This document shows, piece by piece, positions 32,698-40,819 of a DNA stretch of 64,000 bases; position 1 is the stretch's first letter; each line of letters begins with the position of its first letter. The stretch spans positions 26,835-90,834 of the forward strand of contig CAZFWC010000001.1 in assembly GCA_964522515.1 (NCBI GenBank), given 5' to 3'. The notes beneath the pieces were generated by a model. It ran no database searches, was not told the DNA's origin, and was given only the letters and a program-made list of their open reading frames with translations. Source of the DNA: CAYNCE01 sp964522515. Lineage in GTDB: Bacteria > Patescibacteriota > Patescibacteriia > UBA2196. The translations under genes were made by a program, and so were the position numbers.

Positions 32698-33900
32698 TTA
32701 TTTTATAATTTTAGTAACAACACCAGCGCCAACAGTGTGACCGCCTTCACGAATCGCAAATTTAAGTTTTTCTTCCAAAGCAATTGGTTGAATTAATTTA
32801 ACTTTTAAATTAACAGTGTCGCCCGGCATTACCATTTCTGTTCCTTCTGGCAATTCAATATCACCGGTTACATCAGTTGTTCTAATATAAAATTGCGGTT
32901 TGTATCCTTTCATAAAAGGAGTGTGTCGTCCGCCTTCTTCTTTTGTTAAAATATAAATTTCAGCTTCAAATTCAGTGTGTGGAGTAATTGATCCTGGTTT
33001 TGCTAAAACTTGTCCGCGTAAAATATCTTCTTTTTTAGTTCCACGAAGTAAAATTCCAGCGTTGTCACCAGCTCTGCCTTCATCAAGTGACTTGTTAAAC
33101 ATTTCAATTCCAGTTACAACAGTTTTTGCTGTGTCTTTTAAACCAACAATTTCAATTTCATCATTTAATTTAACAATTCCTCTTTCAATTCTACCAGTTG
33201 AAACAGTTCCACGACCTTCAATTGAGAAAACATCTTCAACAGGCATTAAGAAAGGTTTTTCAGTGTCTCGTTTTGGTTCTGGAATGTAAGAATCAAGTTT
33301 GTCCATTAATTCCAAAATTGATTTGTAATTTTCATCATCTTTGTTTCCAGCTTGAGCTGCTTCTAAAGCTTTAAGAGCAGATCCTTTAATAAATGGGATT
33401 TCGTCACCTGGAAATTCATATTTTTTTAAAAGATCTTTGATTTCTTCTTCAACTAAATCAATTAATTCAGGATCATCAACTTGATCTGTTTTGTTTAAAT
33501 AAACAACAATTGAAGGAACACCAACTTGGCGAGCAAGTAAAATGTGTTCACGAGTTTGAGGCATTGGACCGTCAGCAGCAGACACAACTAAAATTGCACC
33601 ATCCATTTGAGCAGCGCCGGTAATCATATTTTTAATGTAATCTGCGTGACCTGGACAATCAATGTGAGCGTAGTGTCGTTTGTCAGTTTCGTATTCAACA
33701 TGAGCTGTGTTAATTGTAATTCCACGAGCTTTTTCTTCAGGCGCGTTGTCGATTTCATTTAGACTTTTATTTTGCGCAGTTTTACCTTCAGCATTAAGAA
33801 CTGCAAGGATTGCCGCAGTTAAAGTTGTTTTACCGTGATCAACATGACCAATTGTGCCAATGTTAACATGCGGTTTTGTTCGTTCGAATTTTTCAGCCAT
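32698..33900 (-). CDS. tuf: Elongation factor Tu
   Basis: 400 residues. G1 GHVDHGKTT, G3 DCPGHADY, G4 NKTD and switch I RGITINTAHVEY are all intact, followed by the two beta-barrel domains ending EGGHTVGAGVVTKII. It delivers aminoacyl-tRNA to the ribosome. It is separated from fusA by about 4 kb of accessory genes instead of following directly. Confidence 0.98.
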   Translation of the reverse strand: MAEKFERTKPHVNIGTIGHVDHGKTTLTAAILAVLNAEGKTAQNKSLNEIDNAPEEKARGITINTAHVEYETDKRHYAHIDCPGHADYIKNMITGAAQMDGAILVVSAADGPMPQTREHILLARQVGVPSIVVYLNKTDQVDDPELIDLVEEEIKDLLKKYEFPGDEIPFIKGSALKALEAAQAGNKDDENYKSILELMDKLDSYIPEPKRDTEKPFLMPVEDVFSIEGRGTVSTGRIERGIVKLNDEIEIVGLKDTAKTVVTGIEMFNKSLDEGRAGDNAGILLRGTKKEDILRGQVLAKPGSITPHTEFEAEIYILTKEEGGRHTPFMKGYKPQFYIRTTDVTGDIELPEGTEMVMPGDTVNLKVKLIQPIALEEKLKFAIREGGHTVGAGVVTKIIK

Positions 33901-33913
33901 TTTATTTATGATT

Positions 33914-33959
33914 TGCTAACAACCTTTCCCTAAAGGGAAAGTTTTCTCCAGTTGTTAGA
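33914..33959 (-). promoter_or_regulatory. Leader hairpin of tuf
   Basis: CTAACAAC/GTTGTTAG (8 bp) encloses CTTTCCCTTTAGGGAAAG and a TGGAG. It lies 13 bases before the tuf start and could affect translation or mRNA stability. Confidence 0.55.
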
Positions 33960-33980
33960 GTTAATTTTTTTATTAATTAA

Positions 33981-34009
33981 ATTTTAACAGATGCTAAAAA
34001 TAATGTCAA
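33981..34009 (-). promoter_or_regulatory. tuf promoter
   Basis: On the minus strand TTGACA (34009-34004), 17-base spacer, TAAAAT (33986-33981). Initiation near 33975 would give a leader of about 75 bases holding the hairpin. Confidence 0.8.
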
Positions 34010-34100
34010 ACAACAAACCCAAAGTTCAAAGTTAAAAGCTCAAAAAAATATCAAATACTAAATATTAAATTTTTAAATAAAATTTTTTCTAAAAGAACAA

Positions 34101-34159
34101 GGAGCCTGTCCGCCGTAGCTAGAGTTTTTTAGGATTGGGGGCGTAGGCGGATTAGGCGA
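34101..34159. repeat. R1 half-element after the acidic protein gene
   Basis: GGAGCCTGTCCGCCGTAGCT...AGGATTGGGGGCGTAGGCGGATTAGGCGA, abutting the stop codon at 34160. Confidence 0.85.
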
Positions 34160-34795
34160 TTAATAAACTGCTTCTTCCTCAAATTCATTTTCTATTTCTT
34201 CATCATTATTTTCATCAATATCTTTTTCATCAAACGAAACATCAATAATTGGTTTTTCTTCTGTTCTAAAAAAATCTGAGGCTGTTACATCTGGTGGAGG
34301 TGGAATATCTTCGTATTTAATTGGTTCTGTTTCAGAATTGTCTTTTAAATTATCAAATTTTAAATCATTGTTTTTTATTTCATCTGCGTCCAAATCATAT
34401 TTAGGTGCAGTAAAATCCTCTTCCTCTTCCTCATCTTCATTTTCATTTTCGTAATCATCTTCTTCCCAATTATTATTTTTAAAATCTTTTTTTTCATCTT
34501 CATCTTCCCAAGGTCTGTAATCTAATTCAGGTTTATCAAATTCAGATTTAAATGGATCTTCAATTTCTAATTCGTCTTCTTGTTCTGGATGTTCTTGTTT
34601 CCAAATTGAAATATCACGATCAATTTGGTTTAACATTTCTTTTTCGTTTAAATTTTTAATATTGTCCGCATTTTCAATAATTTTTTCATAATCTGAAAAA
34701 GGCATTAAAACTAAATTTGTATTATTGTTTTCATCCACAATAATAATTTTGTCATTTGTTTTTTTAACTAAGTTGATGATTTTGTCTAGGTTCAT
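34160..34795 (-). CDS. Highly acidic protein with antitoxin-like N-terminus
   Basis: 211 residues. Residues 1-75 resemble a Phd/YefM-like antitoxin fold (KIIIVDENNNTNLVLMPFSD; DYEKII), followed by LNQIDRDISIWKQ. The rest is Asp/Glu-rich, low complexity (WEEDDYENENEDEEEEEDF) with a PPPPD stretch. No toxin-like partner is fused. It lies next to the RelE-type pair, co-directional with an 18-base gap, so it may belong to the same unit. Function unknown. Confidence 0.6.
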   Translation of the reverse strand: MNLDKIINLVKKTNDKIIIVDENNNTNLVLMPFSDYEKIIENADNIKNLNEKEMLNQIDRDISIWKQEHPEQEDELEIEDPFKSEFDKPELDYRPWEDEDEKKDFKNNNWEEDDYENENEDEEEEEDFTAPKYDLDADEIKNNDLKFDNLKDNSETEPIKYEDIPPPPDVTASDFFRTEEKPIIDVSFDEKDIDENNDEEIENEFEEEAVY

Positions 34796-34812
34796 AAAAT
34801 TATTTTATTATT

Positions 34813-35079
34813 TTAAAAATTTCGAATTTTTCTTAAAAGATCGTGTGGACCGACTTTTACTAAAAAACAAATATTATTAATAACTTTAAAAATAAATCTG
34901 TAATTTCTGGTTACTCTGCCTTCCCAGGTATTAACAAGACCTTTTATTTTTTTAATTTGCAAAGATGGATGTCTGAAATTAACAGTAAATAAAGCCAATT
35001 GTTTTTTAGTCTGAATTTTAATTTCATTAGGTAATTTTAAAAAATCTTTATCAAAACTTTTTGTGGTTTTAATTTCCAT
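34813..35079 (-). CDS. RelE/YafQ-family toxin
   Basis: 88 residues. The fold pattern TKSFDKDFLKLP, KIKGLVNTWEGRVTRNYRFIF and FLVKVGPHDLLRKI is that of RelE/YafQ/HigB-type ribosome-dependent mRNA interferases, with Arg residues (VTRNYRF) and a His-Asp pair in the C-terminus in expected places. It overlaps the upstream antitoxin gene by 11 bases, the usual coupled arrangement. Confidence 0.8.
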   Translation of the reverse strand: MEIKTTKSFDKDFLKLPNEIKIQTKKQLALFTVNFRHPSLQIKKIKGLVNTWEGRVTRNYRFIFKVINNICFLVKVGPHDLLRKIRNF

Positions 35080-35479
35080 ATTTTAAAGAATCTAAATAAT
35101 TGATTAATTCATCAGCACTTTTATAAGATTGCGAAACTCTGCCTACTTTTATATCTCTTTCTGATTCTCGCATTCCTGTTTGCCATTCTTCTGTCCAAAA
35201 ATATTTTTGATCAGAATCAATTAATCCAGATTTACTAGCTGTTTCAATTTCTTCATTATTTAAACTTTTTGAATTTAAAATATTGTTATTAATAGTTTTA
35301 ATTTTATTTTTAGCTAATTTTAATACTCTTTGTTCCTGATCATTTAGTTTTAATCCTGTTTTTTTTAAAAGTGATAATTTGAATTTAGCTAATTTATTCA
35401 TTAATTTTTCTATTTCTTTAACTGTTTCCATTTCTATTGAAGTTTGAGAAGTTTGAATTGTGGTTGATTGTAAAGACAT
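35069..35479 (-). CDS. Antitoxin of the RelE-type pair
   Basis: 136 residues from ATG 35479; the upstream in-frame start at 35536 overlaps the promoter and is rejected. The C-terminal part (YFWTEEWQTGMRESERDIKVGRVSQS...SADELINYL) matches the toxin-binding tail seen in many AbrB/PHD-type antitoxins (WxxEWQxGExEAxxDIxxGRV). The N-terminal half is helical (IEKLMNKLAKFKLSLLKKTG) and longer than usual. It would neutralise the toxin encoded at 34813 and repress the operon. Confidence 0.75.
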   Translation of the reverse strand: MSLQSTTIQTSQTSIEMETVKEIEKLMNKLAKFKLSLLKKTGLKLNDQEQRVLKLAKNKIKTINNNILNSKSLNNEEIETASKSGLIDSDQKYFWTEEWQTGMRESERDIKVGRVSQSYKSADELINYLDSLKYGN

Positions 35480-35507
35480 ATTTTTTTTAATTTTATTTCC
35501 TGTGTTT

Positions 35508-35536
35508 ATTTTATAAAAATATAAAAAATCTGTCAA
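35508..35536 (-). promoter_or_regulatory. Promoter of the toxin-antitoxin operon
   Basis: TTGACA (35536-35531), 17-base spacer, TAAAAT (35513-35508) on the minus strand; an almost consensus site. Confidence 0.8.
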
Positions 35537-35682
35537 ATGCTTTATTCAACTAAGAACTAACAAATAAAATTTAACAAAATTTTATCTAACATTAGCCGTT
35601 TTAAAAAAGTCAAGTGCTAATAAAAAATAAATTAAATAATTAAAAAGGCTTTTTGATATTTTGCTTTTTATTTAGTTGAGTG

Positions 35683-35688
35683 TATAAT
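35683..35688 (+). promoter_or_regulatory. Likely -10 element of the methyltransferase gene
   Basis: TATAAT at 35683-35688 with no clear -35 at 17 bases (a TTGATA lies 24 bases upstream). Initiation near 35695 would make GAGGTGAT the start of the leader, so the GTG at 35680 cannot be the start codon. Confidence 0.5.
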
Positions 35689-35721
35689 AAAAATGAGGTG
35701 ATAATAATTAAAAATAAAATT

Positions 35722-37191
35722 ATGGAAAACAGAACACTTTATTTTGGCGACAATTTAGAAATTTTAAAAGAAAAAATTCCTGATGAAGTTTTTGATTTGA
35801 TTTATCTTGATCCGCCTTTTAATTCCAATCGCAACTACAATGTCATTTTTAAAGAAGGACTGATGGATAGCGAAGCGCAAATTCAAGCATTTGAAGATTC
35901 TTGGCATTGGACACCAGAAACTAAAAAAACATTTGATTATTTGGTAAGAAAAACCAATGATGGAATTTCAAATTTAATGCAGGCTTTGGAAAAAATGATT
36001 GGCAATAATGATATGCTGGCGTATTTAACAATGATGACAGTGCGATTGATTGAATTGCATCGAGTTTTAAAAAAAACCGGCAGTTTATATTTACACTGCG
36101 ACCCAACAGCAAGTCATTATTTAAAACTCGTTTTGGATGTGATTTTTGGAAAAGATAAATTTAGAAATGAGATAGTGTGGTGGTATCACGATCCTTCTGG
36201 TACAACTTTAAATAAGTTTAAAAGGAAGCATGATATAATATTCTTTTATACCAAATCCGATGATTATATTTTTAATGCAGATGCAGTTAGGACTCCTTAT
36301 ACAGAAAGCACTTTAAAGCAAGGTGAAAGAGGGACAATTTCTTTTGGAAGACCAACCAAAACTCATCCTCTAGGGAGAGTATGTGAAGATGTTTGGGAAA
36401 TACCAATAATTAATTCTATGTCTAAAGAACGGCTTGGCTATCCTACCCAAAAACCAGAAATGCTTTTGGAAAGAGTTATCAGGGCATCATCAAAAGAAGG
36501 TGATTTAATTTTAGATCCATTTTGTGGTTGTGGCACAACTGTTTCTGTGGCAGAAAGATTAGACAGAAAGTGGGTTGGTATTGATATTACAATGTTAGCT
36601 ATAAATCTTATTAAGAAAAGAATGAGAGAGCAGTTTGAAGATAAAAATATAAAAATAAATATTGATGGTTTGCCAAAAGATTTATCTGGTGCATTGGCTT
36701 TGGCAAAAAAGGATAGATTTGAATTTGAATATTGGGCATTAAGTTTAATTGATGCAATGCCAGCAAAAAGTAAAAGCAAAGAAAATATGCGAGGCGCTGA
36801 CAAAGGTATTGACGGCACACTAGCACCAATTACCGGCGTTAAAAATGGCAATATGCAATATGGCAGAATTTTAATTCAAGTAAAAAGTGGTGGTGTAAAA
36901 CGAAATGATATTGCCACACTCAAAGGAGATATTGAAAGAGAAAAAGCAATTGGTGGTGTTTTTGTCACTTTAGAAAAACCAAGTAAGCCAATGTTGGAAG
37001 AGGCAGTTTTATCCGGAGAATATACTGTTGAATTTTTTAAAGGTGAATTTCCTAAAGTACAAATTTTAACCATAGAAGAATTGTTGCACGGGAAAAAATT
37101 AAATTTGCCATTATGGTCAAAAGAATATCATAAAAAAGCAAAAAAAGTTGAAATTGAAAAAAATAAATTTCAGGTGGGATTGGGGGTGTAG
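35722..37191 (+). CDS. Adenine/cytosine-N DNA methyltransferase fused to a PD-(D/E)XK-like nuclease domain
   Basis: 489 residues from ATG 35722. The N-terminal catalytic motif IV is DPPF (residues 30-33), and the SAM-binding motif I DPFCGCGTT lies later (about 264-272), the beta-class order. A target-recognition region separates them. The C-terminal part (about 340-470) reads RGADKGIDGTLAP...ILIQVKSGGVKRNDIA, the GxDxGID...QxK pattern of Mrr-like restriction endonucleases. It could therefore be a self-contained restriction-modification enzyme. It lies in an island with a toxin-antitoxin pair and an HNH-like gene. The specificity is unknown. Confidence 0.8.
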   Translation: MENRTLYFGDNLEILKEKIPDEVFDLIYLDPPFNSNRNYNVIFKEGLMDSEAQIQAFEDSWHWTPETKKTFDYLVRKTNDGISNLMQALEKMIGNNDMLAYLTMMTVRLIELHRVLKKTGSLYLHCDPTASHYLKLVLDVIFGKDKFRNEIVWWYHDPSGTTLNKFKRKHDIIFFYTKSDDYIFNADAVRTPYTESTLKQGERGTISFGRPTKTHPLGRVCEDVWEIPIINSMSKERLGYPTQKPEMLLERVIRASSKEGDLILDPFCGCGTTVSVAERLDRKWVGIDITMLAINLIKKRMREQFEDKNIKINIDGLPKDLSGALALAKKDRFEFEYWALSLIDAMPAKSKSKENMRGADKGIDGTLAPITGVKNGNMQYGRILIQVKSGGVKRNDIATLKGDIEREKAIGGVFVTLEKPSKPMLEEAVLSGEYTVEFFKGEFPKVQILTIEELLHGKKLNLPLWSKEYHKKAKKVEIEKNKFQVGLGV

Positions 37192-37210
37192 TAATTGTGG
37201 ATAACTCAAC

Positions 37211-37239
37211 TTGACAAATTTTTTTAAAAAATTTATAAT
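37211..37239 (+). promoter_or_regulatory. Strong promoter ahead of a possible small RNA
   Basis: TTGACA (37211-37216), 17 bases, TATAAT (37234-37239): full consensus. The nearest reading frame starts only at 37470. Confidence 0.85.
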
Positions 37240-37245
37240 TATGTT

Positions 37246-37400
37246 GAAACCTATGCTCGTCTTCATTTTTAATTTGAGCATGGGTTTTTAAATTAAAAAG
37301 GCGACGATGCCGTTCGCCAATTTGCAAAAAATATATGCAGGATTTTTACAGAGGAGCGGACGCATTGTAAAATGCTATTTTTCCGCTTCTTTTTAATTTG
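37246..37400 (+). ncRNA. Candidate small non-coding RNA
   Basis: It begins about 7 bases after a consensus promoter and contains three hairpins: AACCTATGCTC/GAGCATGGGTT followed by TTTT (37247-37293), GGCGA/TCGCC (37301-37319), and GAGCGGA...TTTCCGCTTC followed by TTTTTAAT (about 37355-37397). The first and third look like intrinsic terminators. I recognise no known RNA family. It may instead be a long attenuator-like leader of the gene at 37470. Confidence 0.4.
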
Positions 37401-37469
37401 TCAAAAGTCGTTTTAAATTAATATTTATTATTATGCCTGTATTAGGATAACAATAAATAAAATAAAAAT

Positions 37470-37781
37470 ATGGCTAAAAATAAAAAGCAAGGCACAAAGA
37501 TAGCAATTACATTTCCTGATAAAATTCAGGTGGATTTAGTTCCAGCAAATGACTTAAAACTTTATGAAAGATTTCAATGGTTGATTGTTTTATTGGCGCC
37601 AATATCAGCTAGTTTTTTTACCGCATATTTTACAGATGTCAACAAGACGGATTCTTTATTGTGGAGTGCTATAATATTTGCGATAGTTTCAATAATTTTT
37701 ATATTTTTTGCTTTTAGTCATCGTAAAAAAATATTTAACGGAAAAATATTGCGAGAAAAATCATTAGATGATTTTAATTAA
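37470..37781 (+). CDS. Small membrane protein, unknown function
   Basis: 103 residues with two or three hydrophobic segments (about 29-48 LIVLLAPISASFFTAYFTD; 58-80 SLLWSAIIFAIVSIIFIFFA) and basic ends. No family is recognised. It lies between the methyltransferase and the HNH-like gene, in the same direction (28 bases before the latter). Confidence 0.5.
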   Translation: MAKNKKQGTKIAITFPDKIQVDLVPANDLKLYERFQWLIVLLAPISASFFTAYFTDVNKTDSLLWSAIIFAIVSIIFIFFAFSHRKKIFNGKILREKSLDDFN

Positions 37782-37809
37782 AAAAATAATTAATTAAATT
37801 TAAAAATAT

Positions 37810-38046
37810 ATGCAAAAAAGAAAAGCAACTAAAACTCAAATTAAAAAAGAAAGAAATCCAAAAAAAGTTAAAAAAGTAATCAAACAAAAAGGATATCCGT
37901 CTGGTAAATTGCCAAAAACTAAAGTTTTACATCATCTTAAAACTGTTGCAATTGGCGGAAAAACAACAAAGAAAAATACAAGAATTGTTTCTGTTCGAAA
38001 ACATAAAAAGATTCATAAAAATAGAAACAAAAGAGGAAAAATTTAA
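37810..38046 (+). CDS. Small, very basic HNH-like protein
   Basis: 78 residues, about one third Lys/Arg. The C-terminal half reads VLHHLKTVAIGGKTTKKNTR then KHKKIHKNR, the His-His / GG / Asn / His spacing of HNH (beta-beta-alpha metal) nucleases that lack zinc cysteines. The N-terminal half is a lysine-rich tail. If active it would be a DNA-cutting protein in the same island as the methyltransferase fusion; a DNA-binding-only role is also possible. Confidence 0.55.
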   Translation: MQKRKATKTQIKKERNPKKVKKVIKQKGYPSGKLPKTKVLHHLKTVAIGGKTTKKNTRIVSVRKHKKIHKNRNKRGKI

Positions 38047-38049
38047 TTT

Positions 38050-38086
38050 AAAAACCTCAGAGTTTTATTTCTGGGTTTTTTATTTT
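38050..38086 (+). terminator. Terminator of the 37.4-38.0 kb genes
   Basis: AACCTCAGA and TTCTGGGTT pair with one bulge and are followed by TTTTTATTTTT. Confidence 0.7.
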
Positions 38087-38145
38087 TAAAAAATTTAAAA
38101 CATAAGTCAAATGCAATTTTTCAGTATTTGTGGTTTGAACAAAAT

Positions 38146-38200
38146 GGCTCCACCCAAGAGGGACGGAGCCAACTCTAAAAGCCGTTCGGGATGACAGCTG
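38146..38200. repeat. Hairpin GGCTCC...GGAGCC followed by an R2 end
   Basis: GGCTCCACCCAAGAGGGACG then GAGCC and GTTCGGGATGACAGC, just beyond the fusA stop codon. Confidence 0.65.
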
Positions 38201-38204
38201 TGCT

Positions 38205-40337
38205 TTATTTATTTTTTCCTTCCACAATTTCCTCTGCCACATTTTTCGGAACTTCTGCGTAGTGATGAAATTCCATTGTTGAAGTTCCACGGCCTTGAGT
38301 AATTGAACGCAAAGTTGTAACATATCCAAACATTTGAGCCAAAGGCACTTCCCCATCAATAACTTTTAAATTCCCGCGCTCTTTCATTTCATTAATTTTC
38401 GCGCGTCTAGAACTTAAATCACCAATCACATCACCCATATATTCTTCAGGCACAAGAACTTCAATTTTCATAATTGGTTCAAGCAAAATTGAACCCGCAT
38501 TTTTAGCAGCTGCTTGAAAAGCAATTGAGCCCGCCATTTTAAACGCAATTTCAGAAGAATCAACTTCGTGAAAAGATCCATCAAACACACTTGCTTTAAT
38601 ATCTACCATTTGATAACCAGCAACAATTCCTCGGCTCATTGCTTCTTTAACGCCTTTTTGAATTGCTGGAATATATTCTTTTGGAATCACTCCGCCTTTA
38701 ATTGCGTCAACAAATTCAAAATTTTCTGTTTTAAGAGATTGATCTTTAGAATCTTTTTCTTTTGGTTCAATTCTAAGCCAGCAGTGTCCATATTGTCCGC
38801 GTCCACCAGATTGTTTAATATATTTTCCTTCTGCTTCAGCTATTTTTTTAATTGTTTCTTTGTAAGCAACTTGCGGTTTGCCAACATTACATTCAACTTT
38901 AAATTCTCGTTTCATTCTTTCAACTAAAACATCTAAATGCAATTCTCCCATTCCCGAAATAATTGTTTCTAAAGTTTCTTCATCGGTTTTAATTTGAAAA
39001 GTTGGATCTTCTTGCGCTAATTTATTTAAAGCCAATCCCATTTTTTCTTGATCAGTTTTTGTTTTTGGTTCAACAACAACTGAAATTACTGGCACTGGAA
39101 AAATAATTTTTTCTAACACAACAGGACTATTTTCACTACAAATTGTGTCGCCAGTTGTTGTTTGTTTTAATCCAACAGCCGCGGCAATTTCACCAGAAAA
39201 AACTTCATCAACATCTTCTCGCGAGTTTGCGTGCATTCTTAAAATTCGTCCTAATCTTTCTTTTTTCCCAGTAGTTGTGTTTAAAATATAAGTTCCAGCT
39301 TTAATTGTTCCGGAGTAAACTCTAAAAAAAGCCAAACTGCCAACAAAAGGATCAGTTGCAATTTTAAAAGCTAAAGCAGAAAACGGTTCTTTGTCATCAG
39401 CTTTTCTAATTTCTTTTTGAGATTCCCTGTCCGCCGTAGCTTTAGCGAAGGAGGAATTTTTTGGATTAAAACCTTGAACAGACGGGACATCTAAAGGCGA
39501 AGGCAAAAAATCATTAACAGCGTCCAAAACAAACTGCACACCAATATTTTTTAAAGCAGAACCTGCTAAAACTAAATAAATATTATTTGATAAAGTTCCT
39601 TTTCTTAAACCTTTTTTAATTTCGTCAATATTTAATTCTTTTCCATTTAAAAATTTTTCTAACAAATCATCATCTTGTTCAGCGGCTTTTTCAATTAATT
39701 CTGCGCGATATTTTTCAGCCTGCTCTTTTAAATCAGCTGGGATTTCAATTTCATTAATTTCTTCGCCGTGCTCTCCTTTAAATTCAAAAGCTTTCATTTC
39801 TAAAATATGAATTACGCCTTTTAAATTTTCTTCAGCTCCAATTGGAATTGTATAAGCAATTGCGTTTGGATTTAATCTTTGTTTAATTGATTCAATACTC
39901 ATTTTAAAATCCCCGCCCATTTTATCCATTTTATTAATAAAAGCGATTCTTGGAACTTTGTATTTATCAGCTTGACGCCAAACAGTTTCTGATTGTGGCT
40001 CAACACCTTGGGCTCCGTCAAAAACCGCAACTGCTCCGTCAAGCACACGCAAACTTCTTTCAACTTCTGCTGTAAAATCAACATGACCCGGAGTGTCAAT
40101 AATGTTGTAGCAAAAATCTTTCCAAAAACAAGTTGTCGCTGCTGAAGTAATTGTAATTCCTCTTTCTTTTTCTTGTTCCATCCAATCCATTTCAGATTCA
40201 CCTGTGTGAGTCTCGCCAATTTTGTGTTTTTTTCCAGTGTAAAATAAAACACGCTCTGTAAAAGTTGTTTTACCAGCATCAATGTGGGCTATTATTCCAA
40301 TATTTCTAGTTTTTTCTAAAGTATATTTTCTTGGCAT
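38205..40337 (-). CDS. fusA: Elongation factor G with a repeat-derived loop insert
   Basis: 710 residues. AHIDAGKTT (G1), DTPGHVDF (G3) and NKMD (G4) are intact, followed by domains II-V (FRVYSGTIKAGTY; HANSREDVDEVFSGEIAAAV; MGELHLDVLVERM). It moves tRNAs and mRNA by one codon. Residues about 293-305 (SSFAKATADRESQ) are a translated R1 fragment in the surface loop before domain II, a loop that is variable in other EF-G proteins. It lies directly after rpsG. Confidence 0.97.
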   Translation of the reverse strand: MPRKYTLEKTRNIGIIAHIDAGKTTFTERVLFYTGKKHKIGETHTGESEMDWMEQEKERGITITSAATTCFWKDFCYNIIDTPGHVDFTAEVERSLRVLDGAVAVFDGAQGVEPQSETVWRQADKYKVPRIAFINKMDKMGGDFKMSIESIKQRLNPNAIAYTIPIGAEENLKGVIHILEMKAFEFKGEHGEEINEIEIPADLKEQAEKYRAELIEKAAEQDDDLLEKFLNGKELNIDEIKKGLRKGTLSNNIYLVLAGSALKNIGVQFVLDAVNDFLPSPLDVPSVQGFNPKNSSFAKATADRESQKEIRKADDKEPFSALAFKIATDPFVGSLAFFRVYSGTIKAGTYILNTTTGKKERLGRILRMHANSREDVDEVFSGEIAAAVGLKQTTTGDTICSENSPVVLEKIIFPVPVISVVVEPKTKTDQEKMGLALNKLAQEDPTFQIKTDEETLETIISGMGELHLDVLVERMKREFKVECNVGKPQVAYKETIKKIAEAEGKYIKQSGGRGQYGHCWLRIEPKEKDSKDQSLKTENFEFVDAIKGGVIPKEYIPAIQKGVKEAMSRGIVAGYQMVDIKASVFDGSFHEVDSSEIAFKMAGSIAFQAAAKNAGSILLEPIMKIEVLVPEEYMGDVIGDLSSRRAKINEMKERGNLKVIDGEVPLAQMFGYVTTLRSITQGRGTSTMEFHHYAEVPKNVAEEIVEGKNK
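39425..39458. repeat. R1 fragment translated inside fusA
   Basis: CCCTGTCCGCCGTAGCTTTA then GCGAAGGAGGAA. It is in frame and encodes SSFAKATADRE on the minus strand. Confidence 0.85.
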
Positions 40338-40342
40338 ATTTT

Positions 40343-40816
40343 TTACCCAAACCTTGCAAAATGCGCAAAAGCTTTATTTGCTTCAGCCATTCTGTGAGTG
40401 TCTTCGCGTTTTTTAATTGCAGGTCCTTCACCTTTTGCAGATTGCATTAATACATCAGCCAACTTTGCGCACATTGGTTTTCCTTTTATTTTTTTAGCTG
40501 CGACAATTATCCACCTGCAAGCTAAAGTAAAACGGCGCTGTTCACGAACTGGAAAAGGAATTTGATAATTCGCGCCACCAACTCTTCTTCCGCAAATTTC
40601 AACTGTTGGTCCAACTTTTTTAATTGCTTGTTCAAAAATTTGAACACCTTCTTTTTTTGTTTTTTCTTTTATAATATCAAAAGCGCTGTAGATAATTTTT
40701 TGAGCTACAGTTTTTTTGCCTCGCTCCATAATATAATTAGTAAATTTTGCTACACTTAAATTATTATATTTTGGATCAGCAATGATTTTTCTTTTTGGCG
40801 CTTGTTTTCCTCGCAT
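40343..40816 (-). CDS. rpsG: Small-subunit ribosomal protein S7
   Basis: 157 residues (GKKTVAQKIIYSAFDIIKEK; VGGANYQIPFPVREQRRFTL; the family C-terminus EANKAFAHFARFG). It organises the 3' domain of 16S rRNA at the exit channel. It lies between rpsL and fusA in the str order. Confidence 0.97.
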   Translation of the reverse strand: MRGKQAPKRKIIADPKYNNLSVAKFTNYIMERGKKTVAQKIIYSAFDIIKEKTKKEGVQIFEQAIKKVGPTVEICGRRVGGANYQIPFPVREQRRFTLACRWIIVAAKKIKGKPMCAKLADVLMQSAKGEGPAIKKREDTHRMAEANKAFAHFARFG

Positions 40817-40819
40817 AAA

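Noticed and set aside
38057..38359. Minus-strand frame of 100 codons at the end of fusA
   Set aside because: It overlaps the fusA 3' end in another frame and a repeat; no independent start signal.
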